NCBI GenBank assembly: GCA_028583685.1
Contig: JAMXIF010001177.1
Span: 5,321,068-5,385,067 of the forward strand
DNA length: 64,000 nt
Reading direction: 5' to 3'
Source of the DNA: Petaurus breviceps papuanus
Taxonomy: Eukaryota; Chordata; Mammalia; Diprotodontia; Petauridae
How positions within the stretch are numbered: the stretch's first letter is position 1; each line of letters begins with the position of its first letter. The notes below the pieces were generated by a model that worked only from the letters and a program-made list of their open reading frames with translations, searched no databases and had not been told where the DNA came from. The position numbers and the translations under genes are program-made. This document shows positions 10,050 through 20,352 of the stretch, one piece after another.

Positions 10050-10215
10050 TTATGTAATAGGCCAGAAGACCTCAGAGGGCATCTAATCCAACACGTTTAC
10101 TTTATGGATAAGAAAACTGAGACCCAGAGAGGATAAATGACTCATCTGAGGTCATATAGTTACTAAAATAGAAGAACAAAAGTTAGGTTACCATCTCCAA
10201 AATCCAACACTTCCT
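10050..10215 (-). mobile_element. CORE-SINE fragment
   Basis: GACCTCAGAGGGCATCTAATCCAACAC, GAAAACTGAGACCCAGAGAGG, GAGGTCATATAGTTACTAA and AACACTTCCTCTAC in reversed order. Confidence 0.7.
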
Positions 10216-10256
10216 CTACATGGAAAGGGCTCTTGTGAGTGTGTGTGAGAGGACAG

Positions 10257-10495
10257 ATGGGAAAAGAAAAGAAAGAATGAAAAAAGAGAGAAAAAAGAAA
10301 TAGAGAGAAAGAAGAGGGAGAAAGAAATCAAGTAGGAATGGAGGGAGGGAAAAGACAAGGGCAAGAAAGAAAGGGGTAGAAGAAGGTGGAGGATAAAAGA
10401 GAGGAAGGAAAGAAGAGAAAGGGAAAGGAGGGAAGGAAAGGAAAAAGGAAGGAAGGAAAAAGAGAGAATAAGAAAGGAAAAGGAAATTCCTAATG
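10257..10495. repeat. Polypurine tract
   Basis: About 240 bases that are almost entirely A and G, with GGAA/GAAA motifs (GGAAGGAAAGAAGAGAAAGG). The 105-codon minus-strand open frame here is low-complexity Phe/Leu/Ser/Pro and is not a gene. Confidence 0.85.
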
Positions 10496-10546
10496 TTCCT
10501 CAGAATAAGATGGTGTAGCAAGCACCCTAGCACATCCAGGATGGCC

Positions 10547-11141
10547 TGTTGGCACAGGTTTTTGGATCTGCTTTTCTAAAGGAAAGACAACTTTAAAGGG
10601 CTCAATCTTACTTTAATTACAGATAAGTAGAAAGAAGTGAGTATCCAAGAAAGAATCCAATAGACAGAGCTTCAACTGTCTAAACAGTATAATGCAATGA
10701 GCTTCTGAGTAGTAGGGGGAGCTCTTAACAAACAGCAACTCAGAGTCCCATCCAGGGAATCAAAAGTACCTTCTCATGAGGGAGCCCCCAAAGCAAAATC
10801 TCACCTTTGAATATATATACACTTTCAGCTAATAGGCTCAGAGACAGAAGAGTCATGACAACCCTCATGACTCAGTGCCTAATTAGCTTAGTACCAAAAG
10901 GTGTGAAAGCCTTCCTACAAGCAAGCTTCCCTGTAAGAAAGTCTTCCCCTAAGCAAGCTCCTCCTTAGGCAAATTCCTCCCCCAAGGGGCTCTATGTGAC
11001 TCAGGATGTATTACAACTGTGATTGAAATACCTTTGTACCTTTAGACTTGGGAGCATGGCTCCTGTTCCAAGGGAAAAAGGGGACATGTGGTCACATAGG
11101 CCTATTAATGGACAGAGAAAGATCTTCCTATTCTGTTAACA
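10547..11141 (-). mobile_element. Possible solo LTR (endogenous retrovirus fossil)
   Basis: On the minus strand the block starts TGTTAACAGAATAGG and ends CCTGTGCCAACA, giving the TGTT...AACA ends of an LTR. It has a TATA-like GTATATATATTC in the middle and AATTAAA near the 3' end. No matching target duplication was found, so the boundaries and identity are tentative. No internal retroviral genes are next to it. Confidence 0.35.
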
Positions 11142-11364
11142 TTACAGATGGAAAACCCAGGAGTACAGTAAGGATTTAGGTCATAGACCTGAGAATACTG
11201 TGAAGGGAGAATGATAAGGGCAATAATAATTGCATCTTATATGTATACAAACACTAAGGTCTACATGGTGCTTTCCTCAAAATAGCCCCATAAGTAAGGT
11301 CATGCAAATGTTATTTTAAACAATTTTATATGGAAACTTGGAATGGTTATATGACGTAGAATAT

Positions 11365-11530
11365 ATGAACAGAAAAGGACCATAGAGACCATCTGGTTTG
11401 ACCCTTAATTTTACAAATGAGGGAACTGAGACTGAGACACTCACACATGGTCACTCAGTCATCAATCAATAGAAATGGGATTTGGACTTTGGGTTCCTGG
11501 TACCAAGGTCATTTTTCATTCTGCTACTGG
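11365..11530 (-). mobile_element. CORE-SINE fragment
   Basis: ACCATAGAGACCATCTGGTTTGACCC, TTTTACAAATGAGGGAACTGAGACTGAGACAC and GGATTTGGACTTTGGGTTCC in reversed order. Confidence 0.65.
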
Positions 11531-11799
11531 CTTCCATGGCTGAATTTTAGTAGATGAGAGACTGAACAGTTGGAACAGATACATCTGCTTTGCTTGCATT
11601 AGAATTCCTGTACAACCCAGGAGAAAGTCTCCCTTCTTTTTCTCTCCCTGCTTGTTGAAGCACCTTAACAGAGACATTGTAGTTCTGATGGAATAGAAAC
11701 ATCACTTCCATCTTTTTTTTTTTGGTAGTCAGGAGAGAGGGAGAAGGAGAAGTCATACAATCTGCCCATGATAATCAAGTATTGTGGGATCACCAATTT

Positions 11800-12080
11800 A
11801 GTGCTAGAAGGGCCCCCATTTTACAGATGAGGAAACTGAGGCACAGATAAGTTAGGTGGCTTGCCCAGTGTTTCACAGCTTTTAAGTGTCAAAGGTGAGA
11901 TTTCAAACACTCAACAAACATTTATTAAGTGCCTACCATGGGCCATGTACTGTGCTAAGAGATGGGGATACAAAAAGAGGTAAAAGACCGTCTCTACCCT
12001 CAAGAAACTAAAAATCTAATGGTAGTTGGGGGAGAGGGGAAAGGATTCGAACCCAGATCTTTCTGACTCCACATCCAGTG
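11800..12080 (-). mobile_element. CORE-SINE fragment followed by L2-type tail
   Basis: 11800-11905 has CCATTTTACAGATGAGGAAACTGAGGCACAG. 11905-12030 has the reversed LINE tail (ACATTTATTAAGTGCCTACCATGGGCC, GTCTCTACCCTCAAGAAAC). A B-box-side remnant (GATTCGAACCCAGATCTTTCTGACTCC) follows, suggesting one insertion split the other. Confidence 0.65.
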
Positions 12081-12510
12081 ACCTATCTATGTTTCCTTGT
12101 GAATTGGTATGAGAGATCCCTCCCTACTTTATTAGCCACCAGTTAGTACAAATTAATATCACTTAATCCAGGAAAAAGTAGGCCACCAAAAGAACTTGTT
12201 TGTGTCAAAAGCCACACTTATCATATCTCTAGGACTGACCCTGCTTGTAGCCTTCTCCCTGCCCACTGGCCTCTAAAAGGATTGTAGATAGACCTAAGAT
12301 CAAAGCCAAATGTACCAGTTTGCTGCAACAGGAACCCAACCCAACCCAACCCAAATACCATCTTTCTATTGAACCATGAACCAAACTAGAATTTTTTTTC
12401 CTGGGAAATTATTTTGATTCTTTTAAAGACATTTTTCTTCTTTATTTTCCTTCTCTTTCTCTCTTTTACTTCTCCCAGTCCAATATTCTCTGCATTCCTC
12501 CATGTAACCA
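12081..12510. other. No gene or repeat recognised
   Basis: Contains a short (CCCAA)n run at 12333-12353 and a pyrimidine-rich stretch at 12425-12480. Confidence 0.4.
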
Positions 12511-12514
12511 CCTT

Positions 12515-12890
12515 CTAGGACTTTACAAAGTGCCCTCTTCACAATCATCTTGTGATATAAATAGTACATTCCTAATTTTCCCCATTTTACAGACAAGGAA
12601 ACTGAAGTTCAGAGATGTTAGATGATTTCTCCAGTCACAATAAATGCAAATATGAGTTAGAAGTGATGATATTGGAGTGCTCTTTCTACTATATTCATGG
12701 TTGCCTCTCATAGAACCTGCATGATTGATATAACAATGATGGGCAGAGAACCCTAGAGCTCGTATATTCAACCTCTTCATTTTCTAGATGAGGAAACTGA
12801 GCCACAGGGAACTCAAGGCCACAAAAGTCATAGTAGATAACAGAACTGGATTGAAATACTGGGCTTCTGATTCCTATCTATAGCTCATTC
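12515..12890 (-). mobile_element. Two adjacent CORE-SINE fragments
   Basis: 12515-12715 has TTACAAAGTGCCCTCTTCACAATC and CCCCATTTTACAGACAAGGAAACTGAAG. 12745-12890 has AGAACCCTAGAGCTCGTATATTCAACC and TTTCTAGATGAGGAAACTGAGCC. Both are reversed. Confidence 0.65.
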
Positions 12891-13719
12891 TGATAGGGGA
12901 TCATGGTACAGAATTTAGGAACACATAACTAGTTTTCCTCTAAAATCAAAGAAATAAGATGGAAATAAAAAGAAAAGAAAAAAATTTCCATTCTTGAGAA
13001 ATGCTGTAGCTATATTCATTTAGAAATCTTTTCACTTAATTGATCACAATGTGGAACTGAAACATATTTTAAATGATCTGTTGTAGTTATTAAGGTTTTA
13101 TGTTCCCTGTTCCCAATTAATTTTTTGTAAAGAGATGTTTGAAATTCATTATAATTTTTAAAATTATTAAATCATGCAAATGAATATTAGTGCCTACTGT
13201 CAATTTTTAAAAAAGGAATCCCTAGTGAGCTCGAACTGGTAACCCAAATTACACATTTTTAAAAGAAATGTTGAATTAGAATAAATCTGAAGTATTCAAA
13301 AGCTTCTGTTTGCTCATCTGTAAAATGAGGTAGTTGGTGTAGATGACCTCTGAGGACCCTGTCAGCTAGAAATGATCTATGGAATCTATGGAACTGCTTT
13401 GAAAATATTCTATAAACTAGATATAAACTGAGCTGGGCTTTCTTCTGGATCAGTGACCTGATATTTAGCTCATTACATATGTTTTTTTTTTTTCTAATTT
13501 CAGAGACTGAAAAGAATTGAAGTCTCAGGGCCTCAATGCTAGGCACATGTGGTACCCAGTCCACAGCTAGACTGAATAATGTTCATTTCCAAGAATATGT
13601 AAAAGAATTATCTTTTGAAAAAGAGAAGTTTGTGCTAATAAAAACCAGGGTAACTCCTAGAATCAAGGAGAAAAAAGGAAGCAAAATGTGGTGCTAGGGG
13701 ATCTCCAGCCAGGTCTGGG
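12891..13719. other. Largely anonymous DNA
   Basis: AT-rich. A short CORE-SINE tail (CATCTGTAAAATGAGGTAGTTGGTGTAGATGACCTCTGAGG) lies at about 13314-13385 on the plus strand. The 101-codon minus-strand open frame at 13259-13564 overlaps it and is not a gene. Confidence 0.4.
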
Positions 13720-13727
13720 CTCTATGT

Positions 13728-13933
13728 CAGGGGTAGGAAACCTGTAGCCTCAAGGCCACATGTGGCCTTCTAGGTCCTTGGGTGCAGCCTTTTGAATGAG
13801 TCCAAGTTTTATTTTACTTAATAAAATGAGTCCTTTTATTAAGAGGATTTGTTCTGCGAAGTTTGGATTCAGTCAAAGGGTCACACTTTAGAGGGCCACA
13901 TGTGGCCTTGAGGCTGCAGGGTCCCCACCCCTG
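13728..13933. mobile_element. hAT-type MITE with clear terminal inverted repeats
   Basis: The left end CAGGGGTAGGAAACCTGTAGCC mirrors the right end, which reads GGCTGCAGGGTCCCCACCCCTG. GGCCACATGTGGCC occurs inside both arms. An 8-bp target duplication, CTCTATGT at 13720-13727 and CTCTATAT at 13934-13941 (7 of 8), matches hAT insertion. At 206 bp it has no transposase and is non-autonomous. Confidence 0.9.
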
Positions 13934-14234
13934 CTCTATATTTTCTCCTGGCTCTAAAGAGAAAACTGATTTTTTTGGGATGAGTGCTTGGAACAATGAG
14001 AAGGCTAAAAGACGGAATGGTTGATCATCTTCATGCTCTCTGGTGATTTCATCAGGATCACTGGCCTAAACGGTCAGAGCCAAGTCCTAATACAGAACAG
14101 AGTTTCCTCCACCAGCTTCTCTTCCATCTCACAAGATAGATTCTTAAATGTTGGGTCTTCATACTCAAAGAAAGCCTTTCCCAGTTCTCTGAACAGGGAG
14201 GATTTTGCTTTGGTTGTATCCTGTCTGATCAGAA

Positions 14235-14425
14235 GATCATAGATTTAGAAAATGCAAGGCATCTGAGAGGTCATTTAGTCCAACCTCTTTCGCTTTCCAA
14301 ATGGGGAAAGTGAGGCCCAGGGAAATGAAATGATTTGCTTAAAGTTACACAGATAGTATCAGAAGCAAGGTCCCTTAACGCCAGAGTCATATAAGACTCT
14401 TTCCATTGTACTGCACTGTCTTATG
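14235..14425 (-). mobile_element. CORE-SINE fragment
   Basis: ATCATAGATTTAGAAAATGCAAGGC, CATTTAGTCCAACCTC, GTGAGGCCCAGGGAAATGAAATGATTTGC and AGACTCTTTCCATTGTACTGC in reversed order. Confidence 0.75.
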
Positions 14426-14459
14426 AAATATTTATCCCTCTATCTTTGCATTCACCAAA

Positions 14460-15050
14460 AACTTGCCCCTTAACCACAACTATAACATCAATATTTCATG
14501 GTTTCATGGACATGGGCATTCCCTTTGCCAGTGTAGATCACAACCCACTCATGGCTTCTCTCATATATTAATCTCGTCCATGTCTTTCTGTAAAGCCCTC
14601 CTAGAGAATTCCACTCTCTCCCACATTGTCATGGAGGCCTTCCTTGGGCTCTTTTAATATTTCATGGATACTAGCACAGCACTTGGGTTGTCCATCTGTT
14701 ATCCCTTACTTTTGCTATATGGCCGGCCCACACCTTTTTTCAGTCACAAATGTCTCTGATGATGTCTTTTATACCACTTCTCACATGCAAATCGTCATTG
14801 GTAATATGCTAAAGCCTGCTTACACCCACTATGTGTCCCTCTGTTACTCATTGGGTCACCTGTAATTTTGACTCTCTTGAGATCATTATGTTCCAGCGTT
14901 CTTTGTATAGCATTGCTAAGACAATATTGATGTGAACAAGACTTAAAAAAAAAATCAAGGAGCAGCATGGGATTGCTGACTGAGTTCAACCCAACAAATG
15001 TTTTGCCAGATGTAATCCATGACCATCTCTTCTTCATCTTCAATTCTGGC
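14460..15050. repeat. Unassigned dispersed repeat
   Basis: A coherent 590-bp block with no recognised family. Part of it, CCAGTGTAGATCACAACCC (about 14528), recurs at about 52241 in a similar context (CATTTCCATGG or TTTCATGG upstream), so the block belongs to a repeat family. Open frames of 64-82 codons here have no domain. Confidence 0.5.
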
Positions 15051-15084
15051 CAACTTATGGTATATCTATAGCATTTGTCTAAGA

Positions 15085-15290
15085 AAGATTCATAGAATCA
15101 TAGATTTAGAGTTGGAAGGAATCATAGTGTTCGTGGAATCCAATCCCTTCATTTCAACAAATAAAGAAACTGAGGCCAGAAATGTTGAATGACTTGTCTA
15201 AAGTCACCTAGCTGAGGCAGGACTTGAACCCTGATCCTCCTGACTCCAAGATCAGCATTCTGTTCATTACATTATACTATAAAACAATGG
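15085..15290 (-). mobile_element. CORE-SINE, nearly complete
   Basis: AGAATCATAGATTTAGAGTTGGAAGGAATC, TTTCAACAAATAAAGAAACTGAGGCC, GTCACCTAGCTGAGGCAGGACTTGAACCC and TGACTCCAAGATCAGCATTCTG run in reversed order. Confidence 0.75.
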
Positions 15291-15304
15291 AGTAGGCTTC
15301 CTTT

Positions 15305-15510
15305 AAGTAAAACTAAAATCCCATCTTTTACAGGAAGCCTTGCCTAATCCCTCTTTATTCTAGTGCCTTCTCTCTGTTAATTATTTTCTATTTATTTTGT
15401 ACATGGCTTGCTTTGCATATATTTCTTTGCATGCATCTCCCGGATTAGATTAAAAGCTCCTTGAGGATAGGGATTGTCTTTTACCTCTTGCTTTTCCCAA
15501 GACTTTGTGA
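15305..15510 (+). mobile_element. L2 3' end
   Basis: AGGAAGCCTTGCCTAATCCC, TTATTTTCTATTTATTTTGTACATGG and TTAAAAGCTCCTTGAGGATAGGGATTGTCTTTT are L2 3' UTR hallmarks. Confidence 0.8.
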
Positions 15511-16039
15511 CTAAGCCCTAGCCATCTAAATCTCTTTCTAATAAGTAGGTCCTAGCTCTCTGCTGCCTGACCAGACCTTTATGATGCTTCCTGCCTGTCC
15601 ATTTGAACTTCTACCAGTTCCCTGACTCTGCTATCTGCTAGGACCTTTGCTTGTTGCCCACTTCCAGTTCTGACTCTGAAGTCAAAGCATGTGGATTTAA
15701 GCCCTGCTCCTGATTTTTATTGCCTTAGGTGAGCCATTTAACCTTTTTTAGTTTCTTTAACTGTAAAATAAAGGGGGGGGTGTCAACTAAGTGACCTCTG
15801 AGGAGCCCTCCAATTTAAGATCTATGATCTTATTTACACCTGTGGCCTGCCTACCTGGACCTTCTCTTATTAATTTCTGCTTTAATCTTTCTTGATTTCT
15901 TGTCCATTCCTGGGAGTCCACTTGGTCTTTTGGTCCTGGCCTATCCTTGTTGCAAGCTAAAACTCATTTGGGACAAGAAGAAACATTTTGACAGTACAAA
16001 GATTCTACAAAGGGTTTNNNNNNNNNNCCTATTTCACTG
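15511..16039. other. Anonymous DNA with CORE-SINE relic and 10-base assembly gap
   Basis: A plus-strand CORE-SINE relic lies at about 15670-15830 (AGGTGAGCCATTTAACC, GTAAAATAAAG). Positions 16018-16027 are N. The gap lies just left of the LTR target site. Confidence 0.5.
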
Positions 16040-16043
16040 GTAC

Positions 16044-16642
16044 TGATGGGGTATAGGCTCTGGGAAACCCTTTGAACTCTCCTTGAATCTTTCCAGTTGA
16101 TGAGGCATTTGACTGAGGCCATAAGCCTTTCATTATCACTAGGCACAAATCTCTGTTACTCTTAACCTAGCCTAGCCCCCCATTGTCCAGCTACTTCTCA
16201 CCCTTGATCCTATCAAAATATCTATAGCCGAATCTGTTACCCTTAAACTCACCTAGCCCTCCATTGTCTGTCATCTCCAGGTAGCCTTCAGCTGTTTCCC
16301 ACCCTTAATCCCATTCCTGGAGTCTGACCTCAGTCTCATCAAGACCCTCCTTAGACTCCTCCTCAAGACCCTCCCCAAATCTCTCCTCTAGACCACTCCT
16401 AGATCCCTCCCACAGTTTTTCTTGCCTCCATGAAGGTGCTGAGATTCAATCTAGTTCAGACTCAGTCTGTGTCAGATTGTTCCGGCCTGCTTGTCAATAT
16501 AAGTGTCACAAATACTTAGGCTCCTTAACAGTCTTTAATAAACTTTGTTTTACTTCGACTGAGAGAAGGCTTGAGTCAAATTCATTTGGCAGGACCTGGC
16601 ATGTTGGTATTTTGGGGTCTTGAGCACCCCTAAACCTCAACA
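16044..16642 (+). mobile_element. Solo LTR, copy 1 (endogenous retrovirus fossil)
   Basis: Starts TGATGGGG and ends CCTCAACA, with a 4-bp target duplication GTAC at 16040-16043 and 16643-16646, as is usual for ERV1-class elements. An AATAAA polyadenylation motif lies near 16535. It is 599 bp and matches 55913-56880 over nearly its whole length but lacks about 350 bp of the 5' U3 portion seen there. No internal retroviral sequence adjoins it. Age: old, judged from the many differences between copies. Confidence 0.85.
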
Positions 16643-16794
16643 GTACCATGAGATAATACTATAAAATGAGTGTTTTTATAAATAGTTATAGCAGAATTTA
16701 TACAACCAAATGAAAGCTGTCCTCTTTAAAGGGAAAGGTTTTTACATGCATTCTAATGATGCTGCCTTTACTCAAAAAAAATATTTGGAATTCC

Positions 16795-17220
16795 TCTTTT
16801 GGGATAGAAACCTAGGGAGATGATTTTAAGGATAACTGTGATCAACAGTGTCAAAAGCTGAAGAGAGGTCAAGACGGATGATGAGCTTTGAGAAAAGGCC
16901 ATTAGATCACTAACAACTTTGGAGAGAGAAGTTTCAGTTGAATGGTGAGGTCTGAAGTCATATTGTAGAGAGTTAAAAAGAGAGTAAAGGAAAGGAGGTG
17001 AAGACACCTACTCTAGATGTCTTTCCCAATGAGTTTAGCTCCCACAGGGAGAAGAGCTATGGGGTGATATTTATTGGGTAGAGAGCAATCAAGTGAGCAT
17101 TTTTGGAGGATGGGAGAGATATGAACATGTTTGTAGGCAGCAGGGAAACAGTCAATAGAAATGGAGAGATTGAAGGTAAGTGAGAGATTAAGGATGATAG
17201 ATATTGTAGGACTGGAAAAG
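16795..17220 (-). mobile_element. L2-type LINE, reverse-transcriptase fragment
   Basis: Minus-strand translation gives FPAAYKHVHISPILQKCSLD and LQYDFRPHHSTETSLSKVV, which match the N-terminal reverse-transcriptase region of L2-clade LINEs. The frame shifts between the two segments, and no intact open frame remains. It abuts the plus-strand CR1 LINE at 17225. Confidence 0.85.
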
Positions 17221-18301
17221 AGCAAACATTATGTTGATTTTCAGAAAATGAAAAAGAAGGTAGATAATTTAAGCTTGTGAGCGCATACCAATTCCTGGGA
17301 AAAAAAACCCCACAGCATATCATTAAAGGAATGACTTCTGAGTATTGCAGACTGTTGAGAGAGCAACAGTAGTCAAATTATAGTTCAGAGGATGTTAACA
17401 GATCAACTGGGTATTTTTCTGGAGCTTTCATCATAACTGGAAAATCTGTCTGGAGGGGAGCAGGGAAGTAAGGAAGAGTAGCAGATTAGTGGGAACAAAA
17501 ACAGAACCAGCTCCAAGGAATCAAGACATGAATAAAGTGATCACAGCAAGAATCAAGGATAGGCCTCTGCTATGTCCAGTGGTTTGGTCTGCACGCCCAA
17601 AGGTCCATGTTCTGCGGGAGGGTGTTCTTGTGTACACACACTTCTCCTGTGTCAGTGCTGGGGTCTGCATGGTGATCACTGTGAGCTAGCATGGATCCAT
17701 TAAAAACATGTCATGGCAGGCTAATTTCATCTCCTCTTGTCTTACAGGGTTTTGAGATTCTTAGATCAAGGAACAGTCATAGATATTGTTTACCTGACAA
17801 GAAGGCACTTGGCGAAGGCTTATAGTGAGATAAAATATGAGAAATGGGGATTAAATGGGAGTGCAGTTAGGTGACTTCAGGACTGGTTGAACAGATAAAC
17901 CCAAAGAGTGATGGTGAACAGCTTGACATTAACTTGACTAGAGGTGTTTAGAGGAGTGACATAGGATCAACATTATTTATCAATGGCTTTCAATAAAGCC
18001 ATTGATGGCAAATTGATTAAATGTGTAGATGACATAAAACTGAGAAAGATAGCTAACATTCTGGATGACAAAATTGGTGTCCCTCCCAAATTTTGACAGG
18101 CTAGGAGGAAGCATTGATTCTTTCAGGCAAGCATGAATACAAAGCATTATGGTTGGTTTAAAAAGAAAATCAACTCTATGTGTTGATGCAGTGGGTGTAT
18201 CAAGGTAACATTTCTATAGAAACACTCGAAGGTTTTCAAGGACTGAAAGCGTAAGAGAAGTCAACAGAGCTGGCCTATGGTCTTGGGAAACTAGGTATTT
18301 G

Positions 18302-18438
18302 GTAGAGGTGGTGACGTGGCGCAGTAAATAGAGTCAGGAGGACGTGAGTTCAAATGTGGCCTCAAACACTTAACATAAAAACTAGCGTGTGACCTTGGTC
18401 AGGTCACTTAACCCCAATTGCCCTCCCCCCAAAAAAGC
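18302..18438 (+). mobile_element. tRNA SINE with internal head deletion
   Basis: The tRNA-like head lacks the usual block between ATAGAG and TCAGGAGGAC. A perfect 14-bp target duplication, AAACTAGGTATTTG, lies at 18288-18301 and 18439-18452. It sits inside the CR1 LINE. Confidence 0.92.
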
Positions 18439-18509
18439 AAACTAGGTATTTGTTATAGAGCTTCTGTGTGTTAGAGGGAATAAAAATTGTAGGACCATAT
18501 CCCTTATAT

Positions 18510-18625
18510 AGAGAGAGTTGGAAGGGGCCTCGGAGACCATCTATTTTAACCATTTTCTTAACCAAGGCCAAATAGGTTGCAAACTTCAGAGTCAGAATTT
18601 GAACACAGAATCTATTATTCTAGAG
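18510..18625 (-). mobile_element. CORE-SINE fragment
   Basis: GAGTTGGAAGGGGCCTCGGAGACCATC and AACCATTTTCTTAACCAAGGCC form a reversed MIR-like 3' half, cut by the MITE at 18626. Confidence 0.55.
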
Positions 18626-18636
18626 CAGGGGTTCTT

Positions 18637-18986
18637 TTTTGGAATTAAATTTTATTTCTTAATCAATCAAATCTGCCTTCTCTTCCTTGTCTTTTTTCCT
18701 CCCCATTCCCGTCTAGAATAAAAGAAAAACAAAATCCCTGTTATAAACATATATAGTCATATAGAATAAATTCCCACACTGACCATTTAAAAAATAAACA
18801 AAACTATGTCTCAAGCTGCAGTCTGAGTCTCTCACTTTCCTGTTAGTTGGTGGTTAGCATATTTCATCATGAGTCCTCTGGAATTGCAGTTGGTCATATA
18901 TTGATCAGAGGTCCTAAATACTTCAAAGCTGTTTGTCTTTACCACCTCGTTGCTGTATAAAATGTTCTCCTGTTTCTGCTCTGAAT
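18637..18986 (-). mobile_element. LINE-1 3' end inserted in MITE
   Basis: Reversed marsupial L1 3' region: AATTCCCACACTGACCATTTA, GTCTGAGTCTCTCACTTTCCTG, CATATTTCATCATGAGTCCTCTGGAATTG. The target duplication CAGGGGTTCTT lies at 18626-18636 and 18987-18997. 5'-truncated. Confidence 0.8.
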
Positions 18987-19103
18987 CAGGGGTTCTTAAC
19001 TTAGGATTCATATACTACAGATATATTTCAGGATGTCCATCAACGCACATGAGGAAAAAAATAACCTTTGGTTTTCTTCTTAATCTTATGTATTCTCTTT
19101 TAT

Positions 19104-19241
19104 TTTTAAATAGTATTTTATTTTTTCCAGTTACATGTAAAAATAATTTTCAACATTCACTTTTATAAGATTTTGAGTTCTAAATTTTTTTTCTCCCTCC
19201 CCTCCTTCTTTCCCAAGATGGCAAGCAATCTGATATAGGCT
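19104..19241 (-). mobile_element. LINE-1 3' terminus inserted in MITE
   Basis: Reversed terminal 3' UTR: TTCCAGTTACATGTAAAAATAATTTTCAACATTC and TTTTGAGTTCTAAATT. A perfect 15-bp target duplication, TGTATTCTCTTTTAT, lies at 19089-19103 and 19242-19256. Only about 140 bp were inserted. Confidence 0.88.
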
Positions 19242-20352
19242 TGTATTCTCTTTTATGAATTTGAAAACATTAACCTGAGAAAGATAGGCTTCATCAGGCT
19301 GCCAAATGGGGTCGTGTGACCAAAAAGCAAAGAATCCCTACTCCAGAGCAAGTGTTCTTTCTGCTATGCCAGCAACTCAAAGATAAGGTCCAGGTTTAGC
19401 TAAAAAAAAAAAAATGCAACAGTGATTCTTTCAACTGTATTTTTAAAAAGCATAGTGTTTGGGAGGAGAGAGGTAGAATCTTGATCCACTCTGCCCTGCT
19501 AAGACTACATCTGAGATCTGGTTTCCATTCTTGGGTGCTAGATCTACGGGAGAACATTAATAAGTTGGAATGTATTCAGAGGGAAAGGACTGCAAAAGAA
19601 CTTGAAACCATTCATAATATGAAGACCACTTGAAATAATTGGGGATGTTTAGCCCAGGGAAGAGAAGACTCAGGGGAAATATCCCTTAAACTAACTAAAG
19701 AGTTGTTATATAGCAGAAAGATTTGTTTTGCTGGGCCCTAGAAGGCAGAAGTAGTACCAGTGGTTGGCTGTTATAGGGAAGAAAATTTCAGCTTAATATA
19801 TGGAAAATCTTCTTATCAATTATAACTATTTAGAATTAGAGTTAGTTGTGTCAGAAGGTAATGAGTTCCCTCGCATTAGAAGTCTTCAGGTAAAGATTGC
19901 TTGACCATCAGGGATAGTATAGAAAGGATTCTTATTTATGGAAAGGTTAACCTTTAATGACCTTTGAGGTTGCTTTCCATGCCAAAATGTTATTTTTATA
20001 AAATTGTTATAAAATTACAACTTTATTATAATTTTATGGCAGAAAGACATGGCTAAAGGTCCTGCCCATGTCGTATACTATCTGTGTGATCTTGGCCAAG
20101 TCACATAACTCTTAGAACCCAACTTTCTAAGACTAGAAGTTACAAAGATGGTGATAATTAATAGAAGGAATTCCTTTCTAGGAACTCCCTGCATCAGTAA
20201 AAGCATGGATCTAGTAACATACATGGGCACACACACACATAATTCTAAAAAAGGAATCTCTCAAAATATTTAAAGTGATGACAGAATAATTTGAATTATT
20301 GCATAACTTCCCAAGGGGATTCATTGAAGGGGGAAAACACATTTGGATGTGT

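Larger units (their letters stand above)
18626..19339. mobile_element. hAT-type MITE split by two LINE-1 insertions
   Basis: The left terminus CAGGGGTTCTT is at 18626. The right terminus AAGAATCCCTA (19329-19339) is a decayed inverted copy. Flanks TTCTAGAG and CTCCAGAG (6 of 8) fit an 8-bp target duplication. The interior continues at 18987-19103 and 19242-19339, with GGGGTCGTGTGACC near the 3' end. Confidence 0.65.
17225..20010 (+). mobile_element. CR1/L3-type LINE, fragmented by later insertions
   Basis: Recognised pieces in order: 17225-17330 (upstream palm region, CCAATTCCTGGGA); 17690-18185 (reverse transcriptase, with GTAGATGACATAAAACTGAG corresponding to the ADDTKL catalytic block, here VDDIKL); 19430-20010 (C-terminal and 3' end, GGGGATGTTTAGCCCAGGGAAGAG and TTGCTTGACCATCAGGGATAG). 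The middle is displaced by a SINE, a CORE-SINE, a MITE and two LINE-1 tails. Many stops and frame changes; long dead. Confidence 0.8.

Noticed and set aside
10216-10533. 105-codon minus-strand Phe/Leu/Ser-rich frame resembling a membrane protein
   Set aside because: It is the translation of the complementary polypyrimidine strand; low complexity, no real hydrophobic-helix pattern.
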